In this document: one piece after another, positions 16,045-23,623 of the stretch | Layout of the letters: every line of letters begins with the position of its first letter | How positions within the stretch are numbered: the stretch's first letter is position 1 | Assembly (NCBI GenBank): GCA_035630615.1 | Contig: DASQKI010000103.1 | Coordinates: forward strand, 1 to 38,012 | Origin: DATFRX01 sp035630615 | GTDB lineage: Bacteria > Actinomycetota > Actinomycetes > Propionibacteriales > Nocardioidaceae | Reading direction: 5' to 3' | DNA length: 38,012 bases | Program-made: the position numbers and the translations under genes | Notes under the pieces: generated by a model | What the model saw: the letters and a program-made list of their open reading frames with translations, nothing else | What the model was told of the DNA's origin: nothing | Databases searched by the model: none

Positions 16045-17642
16045 CGACCTCCCTAGTCGCTGAGGTGACCTTCGACAAGCCGACGATCGAGTACGGCTCG
16101 ATCTACCCGATCCTGATCGTCTTCGGCGCGGCCTGTCTCGGTGTCGTGCTCGAGGCCGTCGTGCCCCGGGCGTACCGGTACGTCGTCCAGGTCGCGTTGA
16201 GCCTGGGGGCGCTCGTCGTGGCCCTCGCCGGCACGATCCTGATCGCGGCCGACCTCGACCCGGTCAACGGCAGCGATTCGGCTCGCGGGCTAATCGCGGT
16301 CGACGGAGCGCTGGCCGTCGACGGGCCGACGATCTTCATGTGGGGTGTGCTGCTGGCCCTGTCGGTGATCTCGGTGATGCTGATGGCCGAGCGCCGGCTC
16401 GAAGGCGGCGTCACGTCGTTTGCGGGCCAGGCCGCCGCGCTGCCCGGCACCGAGGCCGAGCGCGAGGTGTCGACGCGCGGCATCGAGCACACCGAGGTCT
16501 TTCCGCTCGCGTTGTTCGCGGTCGGCGGCATGATGCTGTTTCCGGCGTCCAACGACCTGCTGACGATGTTCGTCGCGCTCGAAGTGCTCAGCCTTCCGCT
16601 CTACCTGCTGTGCGGCCTGGCGCGTCGGCGCCGGCTGATCAGTCAGGAAGCGGCGATGAAGTACTTCCTGCTCGGCGCGTTTTCGTCGGCCTTCTTCCTG
16701 TACGGCATCGCGCTGGTCTACGGCTACGCCGGCACGTTCACCCTCGCCGGCATCGACCAGGCCGTCAGCGACCGGGTCGGCGGCCAAAACCTGTTGCTGG
16801 CCGGCATGGGCCTGATCGCGGTCGGCTTGCTGTTCAAGGTCTCGGCGGCGCCGTTCCACGCCTGGACGCCCGACGTCTACCAGGGCGCGCCGACGTCGAT
16901 CACGGCGTTCATGGCGGCCGGCACGAAGCTGGCCGCGTTCGGCGCGCTGCTCCGCGTGTTCTACGTCGGCTTCGGCGGTGCGCAGTGGGACTGGCGCCCG
17001 ATCATCTGGATCGTCGCAGGCCTCACGATGCTGGTCGGCGCGATCATCGCGCTGACCCAGACCGACATCAAGCGGATGCTCGCGTACTCCTCGATCGCCC
17101 ATGCCGGCTTCCTCCTGGTCGGTTTCGCCGGTGCGTTCGGCGGCGACGGTGTGACCAGCCTGCAGAGCGTCCTCTTCTACCTCACGGCGTACGGCTTCTC
17201 GACCGTCGGCGCGTTCGCGGTCGTCACGATGGTCCGCGACTCCGGCGGCGAGGCGACGCACCTGTCGCGGTGGGCCGGCCTCGGCAAGACGTCGCCGGTG
17301 CTCGCCGGAGTGTTCGCGTTCTTCCTGCTGGCCTTCGCCGGCATCCCGCTGACCAGCGGGTTCATCGGCAAGTGGGCGGTGTTCAGCGCCGCCTGGTCCG
17401 GTGGCGCATGGGCGCTCGTCGTGATCGGCGTCGTGATGAGCGCGATCGCCGCGTTCTTCTATGTTCGTGTCATCGTGTTGATGTACTTCTCCGATCCGGT
17501 CGGTGAGGGACCGAGCGTCGCCGTGCCGAGCGCGCTGACCGCGGCTGCCGTGACCGTGGCCGTGATCGTCACGCTGGTGCTCGGCGTCCTGCCCGGCCCG
17601 GTGCTGGAGCTGGCCCAAAACGCAGGAGCCTTCGTCCGTTGA
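16041..17642 (+). CDS. nuoN: NADH-quinone oxidoreductase subunit N
   Basis: This 533-residue antiporter-like proton-pumping subunit is next to NuoK and NuoM in the membrane arm. The glutamate lies in MFVALEVLSLPLYLL and the lysine block in KVSAAPFHAWTPDVYQGAPT. There is a polar insert at about residues 115-150 (LEGGVTSFAGQAAALPGTEA and the following residues) between hydrophobic segments, typical of actinobacterial NuoN. The TGA overlaps the TTG start of the downstream prenyl synthase gene, so that gene belongs to the same transcript. Confidence 0.96.
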   Translation: MTTSLVAEVTFDKPTIEYGSIYPILIVFGAACLGVVLEAVVPRAYRYVVQVALSLGALVVALAGTILIAADLDPVNGSDSARGLIAVDGALAVDGPTIFMWGVLLALSVISVMLMAERRLEGGVTSFAGQAAALPGTEAEREVSTRGIEHTEVFPLALFAVGGMMLFPASNDLLTMFVALEVLSLPLYLLCGLARRRRLISQEAAMKYFLLGAFSSAFFLYGIALVYGYAGTFTLAGIDQAVSDRVGGQNLLLAGMGLIAVGLLFKVSAAPFHAWTPDVYQGAPTSITAFMAAGTKLAAFGALLRVFYVGFGGAQWDWRPIIWIVAGLTMLVGAIIALTQTDIKRMLAYSSIAHAGFLLVGFAGAFGGDGVTSLQSVLFYLTAYGFSTVGAFAVVTMVRDSGGEATHLSRWAGLGKTSPVLAGVFAFFLLAFAGIPLTSGFIGKWAVFSAAWSGGAWALVVIGVVMSAIAAFFYVRVIVLMYFSDPVGEGPSVAVPSALTAAAVTVAVIVTLVLGVLPGPVLELAQNAGAFVR

Positions 17643-18637
17643 ACACCGCCACCTCGTTGGGCATACCCGACGTCGACGCCGAGCTCGAGGCGCGACTGCG
17701 GCTCCGTTTGGACGAGGTGGAGGACGCTCTCGCAGGGGCGGTGGACGCTGACTGGCCGTTTGTCACCGAGGCGGCCCGGCATCTGCTCGAAGCCGGCGGC
17801 AAGCGCTTTCGACCGTTGCTGGTGCTGCTGGCGGCGGAGTTCGGCGACCGCGACGCGGCGGGCGTGCTGCCGGCGGCCCAGGTCGTCGAGCTCACCCATG
17901 TCGCGACGCTCTATCACGACGACGTCATGGACGAAGCCCTGCTGCGCCGCGGGGCGCCGAGCGCCAATGCCCGATGGGACAACAACGTCGCGATCCTCGT
18001 CGGCGACTACCTGTTCGCGCAGGCGTCGATCATCGTGGCCACGCTCGGCCCGGAGGCGGTCGACATCCAGGCCCGGACCTTCGGCCGGCTCGTGCAAGGC
18101 CAGATCCGCGAGACACTCGGCCCGGCCGACGGCGAGGAGCGCCTGGCGCACTACCTGTCGGTCGTGGCCGACAAGACCGGCTCGCTGATCGCGACGTCGG
18201 TCCGGTTCGGGGCCAAGTGCTCCGGTGCCCCGGCCGAGATCGACGCGGCGCTGACCGACTACGGCGAGCGCATCGGCAGCTGCTTCCAGCTCTCCGACGA
18301 CATCATCGACGTCGTGAGCGAGGCCGGCGACCTCGGCAAAACCCCGGGGACCGACTTGCGCGAGGGAGTGCCGACGTTGCCGGCCCTGCTGGCCCTCGCA
18401 TCGACGGATCCGGCCGATGCTCGCCTCCACGAGCTGCTCCGGACCGACCTGACCGACGACGCGCTGCATGCCGAGGCGCTCGGGCTGCTGCGGCGGCATC
18501 CGGCCGTCGACGAGGCGCGGGGCTTCGTCCAGGCGCGGGCCGACGAAGCCCGGGCGATGCTGGCCCCGCTGCCGGACATCCCGGCCCGAGCCGCTCTCGA
18601 GGCACTGTGCGACCTCGTCGTCTCGCGCTCGGCCTGA
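17639..18637 (+). CDS. Long-chain polyprenyl diphosphate synthase
   Basis: This 332-residue trans-prenyltransferase condenses isopentenyl diphosphate onto an allylic primer to make the side chain of a quinone, very likely menaquinone. Family motifs are GGKRFRP (residues 53-59), the first Asp-rich motif DDVMD (94-98) and the second DDIID (220-224); QGQIRE and the Lys-Thr of ADKTGSL are also present. The small residues before the first Asp-rich motif (THVATLYHDD) fit a long-chain product, but chain length cannot be read reliably. The TTG start overlaps the nuoN stop (TTGA); no better start is seen. The coupling links quinone supply to complex I expression. Confidence 0.92.
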   Translation: MNTATSLGIPDVDAELEARLRLRLDEVEDALAGAVDADWPFVTEAARHLLEAGGKRFRPLLVLLAAEFGDRDAAGVLPAAQVVELTHVATLYHDDVMDEALLRRGAPSANARWDNNVAILVGDYLFAQASIIVATLGPEAVDIQARTFGRLVQGQIRETLGPADGEERLAHYLSVVADKTGSLIATSVRFGAKCSGAPAEIDAALTDYGERIGSCFQLSDDIIDVVSEAGDLGKTPGTDLREGVPTLPALLALASTDPADARLHELLRTDLTDDALHAEALGLLRRHPAVDEARGFVQARADEARAMLAPLPDIPARAALEALCDLVVSRSA

Positions 18638-18654
18638 CGCCGACCCCTCTCCCG

Positions 18655-18712
18655 CGAGTGGCGCACCGTCGTCGTCCCGTGTCCCGGTTTGTCCATGACC
18701 GTGCGCCACTCG
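18655..18712. terminator. Hairpin between convergent genes, possible bidirectional terminator or dispersed repeat
   Basis: CGAGTGGCGCAC (18655-18666) and GTGCGCCACTCG (18701-18712) are perfect 12-base inverted repeats separated by 34 bases. They fill the 87-base gap between the prenyl synthase stop and the MOSC gene stop on the opposite strand. There is no T-run. Position suggests transcription termination or insulation. The arm resembles part of the nuoJ palindrome arm (a shared C-N-C-N-AGTG-N-CG pattern), so it could instead be a member of a dispersed palindrome family. Confidence 0.5.
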
Positions 18713-18724
18713 GCGTGCCGTTGG

Positions 18725-19366
18725 TCAGCCCCGCGCGACGATGCGGTGGGCCTTGCGGCGCACCGGCTCTGCGAGCTCGATGCCACTGTCGAGGACGCGA
18801 CGCATGACGGTCGACGGCGGCCGATCGAAGTAGCCGCCGATCGTGAGCTCGTGATCGGGCCGCCGTTCGATCGCGATGGCATCGCCAGCCGTGACCGTCC
18901 CGGGCTCGATGACCTTGAGGTAGGCCCCGACCCGGCCGGCGGCCACGAAACGCTTGTGGAACTCGGGATCGCCCATCCGGAAGGAGAGGTTCTCGCAGGG
19001 AGTACGCGGCATCCGGACCTCGACAAGGACGCCGGAGGAGCCGCCGATCCGCCAGCGTTCGCCGATCCGCGCGCCGGTGACGTCGAGGCCCTCGGTCTGG
19101 AGGTTGTCGCCGAACAGCCCCGGTGGGATGTCGCGATCGAGTTCGTCTGCCCACCATGCCGCGTCCTCACTGGCGTAGGCGTACAACGCCTTGTCCGGTC
19201 CGCCGTGATGCTTGGTGTCGCACTGCCGGTCGCCATCGAGGCCGAGCTCGCCGACCGCGACCGGGCCGTCGACCGGCCTTTTGTCGATGGCGGTCTCGCG
19301 ACCCGCTCCCGGCTGGATCGTATGGACGACGTTGACGGTCAGGAGTCTCGGCGCAGGCTCGATCAT
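18725..19366 (-). CDS. MOSC-domain protein (YiiM-like)
   Basis: This 213-residue MOSC-domain protein belongs to a family that handles molybdenum-cofactor-bound sulfur; YiiM-type members take part in reduction of N-hydroxylated compounds. Visible blocks are GLDGDRQCD (residues 42-50), KHHGGPDKALYAY (52-64), FGDNLQTEGLD (85-95) and RTPCENLSF with the conserved Cys124. The ATG at 19366 follows GGAGG seven bases upstream. It begins 16 bases after the AraC-type regulator stop and is probably its operon partner. The substrate is unknown. Confidence 0.85.
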   Translation of the reverse strand: MIEPAPRLLTVNVVHTIQPGAGRETAIDKRPVDGPVAVGELGLDGDRQCDTKHHGGPDKALYAYASEDAAWWADELDRDIPPGLFGDNLQTEGLDVTGARIGERWRIGGSSGVLVEVRMPRTPCENLSFRMGDPEFHKRFVAAGRVGAYLKVIEPGTVTAGDAIAIERRPDHELTIGGYFDRPPSTVMRRVLDSGIELAEPVRRKAHRIVARG

Positions 19367-19382
19367 GGCGAATCCTCCGGAC

Positions 19383-20300
19383 TCAGGCCGACTCCGCGAC
19401 CCACTGCATCGGGTCGCCCGCGCCGAGGTCGGTGATGCCGAGGTCGTGCAGTGCTCCCGCGACGAGCGTCCGTCGGTGCGCGGCGAAGGTCAAGACATGG
19501 GCGACCATGCCCCCGAACGTGAAGACCTCGACCGAGTCGCTGCCGGGGCACAGCAGTGCGTCGCCGAGCCGACCCTGGTCGCAGGCCTCGCGTACCTCGG
19601 ACAGGAAGGTCGGACCGACCTCGCCCAGCCGGGCCCGCATGTGCAGGATGCTCTCGCCCTGCTCGACCGAGAAGTCGTATTCGCGGTTCTCGATCGCGGC
19701 GCCCCACATGTCCAGCTGGCCGACCAGCCGAGACAGCAGGGAGCGCAGCGTCGGGTCGTCGTCGATGCCCTCCACCGAGATCTCGATGGGGGCGTCGAGC
19801 TGTTCGTCGGACAGCCCGCCGGCTCGATCGAGCATCTGGCCGATCAGCCAGACATGGTGTTCGACCATGCGTACGAGGAGATCCATCGACTGCACCTTCT
19901 CTCGACCGGGCAGGCGCAGGCTGCCGGGCGGTTGGAAGTGGACGCCGTTCGGCGAGTCGAGAGCAAACCGGGTCGGCTCGCGACGCCACAGCTTCGGCGA
20001 CAGGCCGTAGGCCCGAGTGAACGCACGGGTAAACGCCTCATGCGACGAATAGCCGGCCTCGACCGCGACGTCGAGGATCGTCGCCCGAGTCGTCACCAGC
20101 CGGAACGCGGACCGCTCGAGCAGCACCCGTCGCCGAAATCGTGCCGGCGATTCCCCGGCGGTCGCCGCGATGACCCGGTCGAAGTGAAACCTCGACAGCC
20201 GTGCCCGCCCCGCGAGCTCAGTCGCCGTGACCTCGTGGTCGTCGAGGACCTCCGACAGCACGCCGACGAAGGCGGCGAAGGTGTCGGTCGACGCGGTCAT
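19383..20300 (-). CDS. AraC-family regulator with a C-terminal DinB-like domain
   Basis: This 305-residue protein has an N-terminal AraC/XylS DNA-binding domain (about residues 10-113) with both helix-turn-helix units: ATELAGRARLSRFHFDRVI and ILDVAVEAGYSSHEAFTRAF followed by YGLSP. The rest (about 135-300) looks like a DinB/YfiT-type four-helix bundle with spaced histidines, for example in MVEHHVWLIGQML and MVAHVLTFAAHRR. That domain may bind metal or a small thiol-linked ligand and act as the sensor. The usual AraC order is sensor first; here the DNA-binding domain comes first. The gene precedes the MOSC gene in a likely two-gene operon, so it may be its regulator. Confidence 0.85.
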   Translation of the reverse strand: MTASTDTFAAFVGVLSEVLDDHEVTATELAGRARLSRFHFDRVIAATAGESPARFRRRVLLERSAFRLVTTRATILDVAVEAGYSSHEAFTRAFTRAYGLSPKLWRREPTRFALDSPNGVHFQPPGSLRLPGREKVQSMDLLVRMVEHHVWLIGQMLDRAGGLSDEQLDAPIEISVEGIDDDPTLRSLLSRLVGQLDMWGAAIENREYDFSVEQGESILHMRARLGEVGPTFLSEVREACDQGRLGDALLCPGSDSVEVFTFGGMVAHVLTFAAHRRTLVAGALHDLGITDLGAGDPMQWVAESA

Positions 20301-20373
20301 GACCCCATTCTGAGGGCTCCGACCGGGCCGAACTTGATCGATCTTGCGGGCGGTCTGCTCGTGCGGCGCGGGG

Positions 20374-22434
20374 TCAGTGGCCCACGCGCGCTCCGTCGAT
20401 GCGGTAGGAGCAGATCACCGCCGGCCGCGGGAAGCGGTCGGTGTGGGGCCAGGTGCTGGCCGGCTCCTCGAACGTGGCGCCGTCGATCTCACCGGGGTGT
20501 TGCACCGCGTTGAAGACGGTCAGGCCGTCCGACGAGATCAGCGGCCCGCAGGTCTCGGCGCCGAGCGGCACGGTGAGGAACTGCAGGACCTGGCCACGAT
20601 TGGCGCCCTCGGTCGGCACCGCGAACATGCCGTCGTTGGAGCCGAGCACGTTGCCGTCCGTCGAGATCCAGAGGTTGCCCGCCGGGTCGAACGCCACGTT
20701 GTCCGGGCACGAGATCGGACTCACCCGGTCCTTGGGATAACCGCCGAAGTACGTCTCGGCCGCCTCGGGATCGCCGCAGACGAGGAAGAGCAGCCAGCCG
20801 AAGCCCGTTGCGCCGGCGTCGTTGTCGTCCTCGGAGAGCTCGAGGACGTAGCCGTTGCGGTTGCCGGACGCCTCGACCAGCGGGCCGCCGAGCTCGTCTC
20901 GCACATGGCTGCTCGCCAGGGGGTTGGCCTCGTCGACCGGGAACTTCGCGCCCCGGTCGGAGTTGTTGGTCAGCGCCGCGTACACCTTGCCAGTGACCGG
21001 GTTGGCCTCCATGTCCTCCGGCCGGTCCATCCGGGTGGCCCCGATCTTGTCGGCCGCGAGGCGCGTGTCGATCAGGACGTCGGCGACCGACATGCCTTCG
21101 ACGTACGACTCGGTGTCCGTGGTGAGTGCGATCCACTCGCCGGTGCCGTCGTACTCGCCGTCGGCCTCGCCGTCGCCGGTGAACCTCGCGACGTACAAAG
21201 TGCCGGTCTCGAGCAGCGTCATGTTGTGTCGCTTGGCGGCCGCGCCGGATCCGGGACGGTACTTCTTCGCCGAGACGAACTTGTAGATGTAGTCGCCGCG
21301 CTCGTCGTCCCCCAGGTAGACGGCGACCTGTCCGCCCGTGGTGATGCGGGGGTTGGCGCCCTCATGCTTCAAGCGACCCAGCATCGTGTGCTTGACCGGT
21401 GTCGACTTCGGGGCGAAGGGGTCGATCTCGATGACCCAGCCGAACCGGAACACTTCGTGCGGCTCGGTCGTCAGGTCGAAGCGGCTGTCGATGTCGCTCC
21501 AACCCCGTCCTTCACCGGCGATGCCGTAGCGGGCGTAGCTCTCGGCGTACGCCGGGTCGAGGTCGCCGGACGCGTCGAAGTACCCGTTGAAGTTCTCCTC
21601 GCAGGTGAGGACGGTGCCCCAGGGAGTCATGCCGCCGGCGCAGTTGTTGACCATGCCGAGCACCTTGGTGCCCGTGCTGTCGGCCGACGTCTTCATCCGC
21701 TTGTCGCCGGCCGCCGGGCCCCTGATCGCGAACGGTGTCGTCGCCGTGAGGCGCCGGTTGAACTTCGTCTTTTTCGGTCGGACCCGACGCCACGATCCTT
21801 CGCGGGCGCCGCGGACGATCTCGACGATGGACATCCCGTGGGCCTGCATGGCGATCTCGAGGATGGTCTGGTCGGAGTAGCGGCTGGCCGGAAACATCAG
21901 CACTTCGTCGGTGTATTCGTGGTTCACCGTCAGGACGAGGCGATCGGCGTCGGTCGGGTGCGCGAATGCGCCGACGTAGTCGCAGTTGTAACCGAATTGC
22001 CCGGCCTGGGCCTTCGGCGTTTGGTGATAGGCGTCGAATTCCGGTGCGTCGGCGAGTACGCGATCGCCCCAGCTCGCGACGACGTCGTAGTCGTATCCGA
22101 CGGGGACCGTGACGTTGTCGCGCTTGTTGGGCTCGACGGGCGCGAAGGTGAGGGCAGCGGCCCGGCGGCCGGCGCCGGAAGTCGCGGGAGCAGCGGAAGC
22201 GGCCGACGAGGTGAGCCACGGTGCGAGCGCGGCGCCCGCCGACACGGTGGCGCCGGCGGCGAGAATCGTGCGTCGGGCGACCGCATTGGCGAGGAGAGCC
22301 TGGATGTGAGGATTGCCCGACTGATTCGGATCCGGGTGGTCGCATTGATTGGCGCAGCGATATTTACAGGTCATCGCACTGCGCGAGCCATGCGGTCCTG
22401 ATGTGCCGATCAGCGGCAAGAAGTGAGGGGTCAT
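20374..22434 (-). CDS. phoX: PhoX-type (DUF839) secreted alkaline phosphatase, Tat substrate
   Basis: This 686-residue protein is of the PhoX family, metal-dependent phosphatases that release phosphate from organic esters outside the cytoplasm. The N-terminus has the family block LPLIG then TCKYRCANQCDHP, followed by a twin-arginine signal (Arg54-Arg55 in AVARRTILAAG, hydrophobic stretch to about 80, Ala-rich cleavage region). Catalytic-domain blocks include NHEYTDE (171-177) and NNCAGGMTPWG then TVLTCEENF (263-282), where Cys and Glu residues act as metal ligands in known PhoX. I chose ATG 22434 because GGGAG lies 8 bases upstream and it gives the usual N-terminus; a 44-codon upstream extension is unsupported. 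A PHO-box-like site lies 63-84 bases upstream. Confidence 0.88.
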   Translation of the reverse strand: MTPHFLPLIGTSGPHGSRSAMTCKYRCANQCDHPDPNQSGNPHIQALLANAVARRTILAAGATVSAGAALAPWLTSSAASAAPATSGAGRRAAALTFAPVEPNKRDNVTVPVGYDYDVVASWGDRVLADAPEFDAYHQTPKAQAGQFGYNCDYVGAFAHPTDADRLVLTVNHEYTDEVLMFPASRYSDQTILEIAMQAHGMSIVEIVRGAREGSWRRVRPKKTKFNRRLTATTPFAIRGPAAGDKRMKTSADSTGTKVLGMVNNCAGGMTPWGTVLTCEENFNGYFDASGDLDPAYAESYARYGIAGEGRGWSDIDSRFDLTTEPHEVFRFGWVIEIDPFAPKSTPVKHTMLGRLKHEGANPRITTGGQVAVYLGDDERGDYIYKFVSAKKYRPGSGAAAKRHNMTLLETGTLYVARFTGDGEADGEYDGTGEWIALTTDTESYVEGMSVADVLIDTRLAADKIGATRMDRPEDMEANPVTGKVYAALTNNSDRGAKFPVDEANPLASSHVRDELGGPLVEASGNRNGYVLELSEDDNDAGATGFGWLLFLVCGDPEAAETYFGGYPKDRVSPISCPDNVAFDPAGNLWISTDGNVLGSNDGMFAVPTEGANRGQVLQFLTVPLGAETCGPLISSDGLTVFNAVQHPGEIDGATFEEPASTWPHTDRFPRPAVICSYRIDGARVGH

Positions 22435-22496
22435 CGAGCGAGCTCCCGCGGGATGGAACGAGTCGGTCGGCCCAACGCTATGGGCCTCAAACGAGT

Positions 22497-22518
22497 AATG
22501 CGTGACCATAGAGTGAAC
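22497..22518 (-). promoter_or_regulatory. Candidate PHO box (PhoP site) upstream of phoX
   Basis: On the minus strand, two adjacent 11-base units read GTTCACTCTAT (22518-22508) and GGTCACGCATT (22507-22497). The Streptomyces PhoP site is built from 11-base direct repeat units beginning G(T/G)TCAYY. The first unit matches all seven core bases and the second six of seven. The pair ends 62 bases before the phoX ATG, a suitable place for an activator. PhoP control of phoX is inferred; no phoP/phoR is in the window. Confidence 0.6.
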
Positions 22519-22532
22519 GGCCGGCGCGGCGG

Positions 22533-22557
22533 TACCGTCGTGTTTCGACACACGGTA
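22533..22557. other. Stem-loop with TTCG tetraloop in the phoX upstream region
   Basis: TACCGT-C-GTGT (533-543 of this kilobase) pairs with ACAC-ACGGTA (548-557) around a TTCG loop. This gives ten base pairs with one bulged C. Flanking GCCGGC on both sides could extend it after an internal loop. It lies just beyond the PHO box. It may be a cruciform/protein site, or an RNA structure if transcription starts upstream of it. Confidence 0.4.
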
Positions 22558-22613
22558 AGCCGGCATGTACGCATTGTGGTTGTTATGTGGGCAACCTGGG
22601 GTCTCCGGATCGG

Positions 22614-22721
22614 CGTTGCTGCTTTGAGGGAGGCAGCAACGTCGAGTCGGCGCCCACCTGCCTCAAATTTGGTCCCGAGAAATCAAGGACTAACGTCCCT
22701 AGGTATTCAGTGGCTACCTAG
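22614..22721. promoter_or_regulatory. Cluster of inverted repeats upstream of the LuxR regulators
   Basis: Three structures lie together in an AT-richer stretch. CGTTGCTGC (22614-22622) pairs with GCAGCAACG (22633-22641). TTTGAGG with GCAG (22623-22636) can alternatively pair with CTGCCTCAAA (22660-22669). CTAGGTA (22699-22705) pairs with TACCTAG (22715-22721). Overlapping the last is AGGGACGTTAGTCCT on the minus strand (22686-22700), close to the DosR/NarL-family palindrome type GGGAC-N4-GTCC. No convincing -10/-35 pair was found. The region probably holds operators for the regulators downstream. Confidence 0.4.
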
Positions 22722-22794
22722 AGTTAACTTTCCGTTCAGTCGCGGACCACAAATAGCGGGTGCAACGGGGCGGCCTCGCGACAGGGAGCATCAC

Positions 22795-22911
22795 ATGAGG
22801 GTGGATTTTGTTTGCCCTGGTGACACGGGGTGGTCGCAGGGATCGGTGCTACGGGGCATGCAGGAGAGAGTCGAACGTTCAACGGTGATGCGGGCGGGGG
22901 TCGTGTCATGA
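22795..22911 (+). CDS. Short leader ORF coupled to the first LuxR regulator
   Basis: ATG 22795, preceded by AGGGAG, opens a 38-codon frame that ends in TGA overlapping the start of the next gene (ATGA at 22908-22911). The peptide begins MRVDFVCPGDTGW and resembles no family I know. Its role may be translational coupling or leader control, since the following regulator has only a weak ribosome-binding sequence of its own. It could also be a chance ORF, but the good SD and exact overlap argue for translation. Confidence 0.4.
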   Translation: MRVDFVCPGDTGWSQGSVLRGMQERVERSTVMRAGVVS

Positions 22912-23621
22912 GGTTGGTGCTGTGTGACGCGCACCGGCTGCTGATCGAGGCACTGTCGGCTGCTTTGTCGACGCGCGGGTGGACGATCGAGGCGGCCGTT
23001 TCGACGCCGTCCGACGCCGTCCGGGCCGTCGATCTACACGAGCCGGACATGTTGGTGATCGACGTGGCGTTTCCGGACGATGCCGGGCTCGACGCCATCC
23101 GGACGGTCGTCGAGACCTACCCGGAGACCAAGGTCGTCGTCCTCACCGGAAGCGACGAGCCGGAGCTCGTACGCGAGGCGCTGGACATCGGCGTCGCTGG
23201 CTATACCCGCAAGGACCAGAGCATTCAGGCGATCGGCGACGTCCTCCAGCGGGTCGACAGCGGCCGACTGACGGTCGATGCCTCGCTGCTGCGGCATCTT
23301 GCGGGCAAGCCTGCGGTGACTCGAACGTCGCCGAGCGCGTTGTTCAGCTCGCTGACTCCGCGTGAGCAGCGGGTCCTGAAGCTTCTCGTCGACGGCCGCA
23401 ACACGGCCGACATCGTGATGCGGCTCCGGATCTCCGACAGCACGGCGCGTACGCATGTGCAAAGCATTCTGTCGAAGCTCGGCGTCCACTCGCGGTTGCA
23501 GGCGGTCGCGCTCCTTCACGGTGAAGTCGCGAGACAAACCCAGCGCGACGAGGCCGCGACGCGGCGAATGAGTCGAGTGCCTTCGGCCGCAGGGGCCCGC
23601 CTGGGCATTAGCGGGGCCTAG
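22908..23621 (+). CDS. NarL/LuxR-type response regulator
   Basis: This 237-residue protein has a receiver domain (1-120) with Asp7, the phosphorylatable Asp52 in VIDVAFPDD, Thr80 and Lys102 in YTRKD, all the expected residues. A LuxR-type helix-turn-helix (about 148-205) contains LTPREQRVLKLLVDGRNTAD and TARTHVQSILSKLGV. The start at ATG 22908 gives the normal receiver N-terminus MRLVLCDAH; a GTG 26 codons upstream is possible but adds an unrelated leader. No histidine kinase is adjacent. Two bases separate it from the second regulator gene, and the polysaccharide cluster follows, which makes control of that cluster a reasonable guess. Confidence 0.87.
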   Translation: MRLVLCDAHRLLIEALSAALSTRGWTIEAAVSTPSDAVRAVDLHEPDMLVIDVAFPDDAGLDAIRTVVETYPETKVVVLTGSDEPELVREALDIGVAGYTRKDQSIQAIGDVLQRVDSGRLTVDASLLRHLAGKPAVTRTSPSALFSSLTPREQRVLKLLVDGRNTADIVMRLRISDSTARTHVQSILSKLGVHSRLQAVALLHGEVARQTQRDEAATRRMSRVPSAAGARLGISGA

Positions 23622-23623
23622 CG

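Larger units (their letters stand above)
22435..22794. other. 360-base divergent intergenic region
   Basis: This lies between phoX (minus) and the leader ORF of the LuxR pair (plus). It contains the PHO box, the TTCG stem-loop and the inverted repeats listed separately. The sequence GACCACAAATAGCGG at 22745-22759 resembles the arm of the nuoJ palindrome (GACCACAAGTGACGG) but has no inverted partner here. I see no gene in it; the open frame that begins near 22423 has no coding bias before 22795. Confidence 0.5.

Noticed and set aside
20344..22401. 685-codon plus-strand open frame opposite phoX
   Set aside because: Antisense shadow of phoX, which has a Tat signal, family motifs and a PHO box on the minus strand.
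22434..22566. 44-codon N-terminal extension of phoX
   Set aside because: It would run through the PHO box and lacks a ribosome-binding site; the shorter form has the normal PhoX N-terminus.
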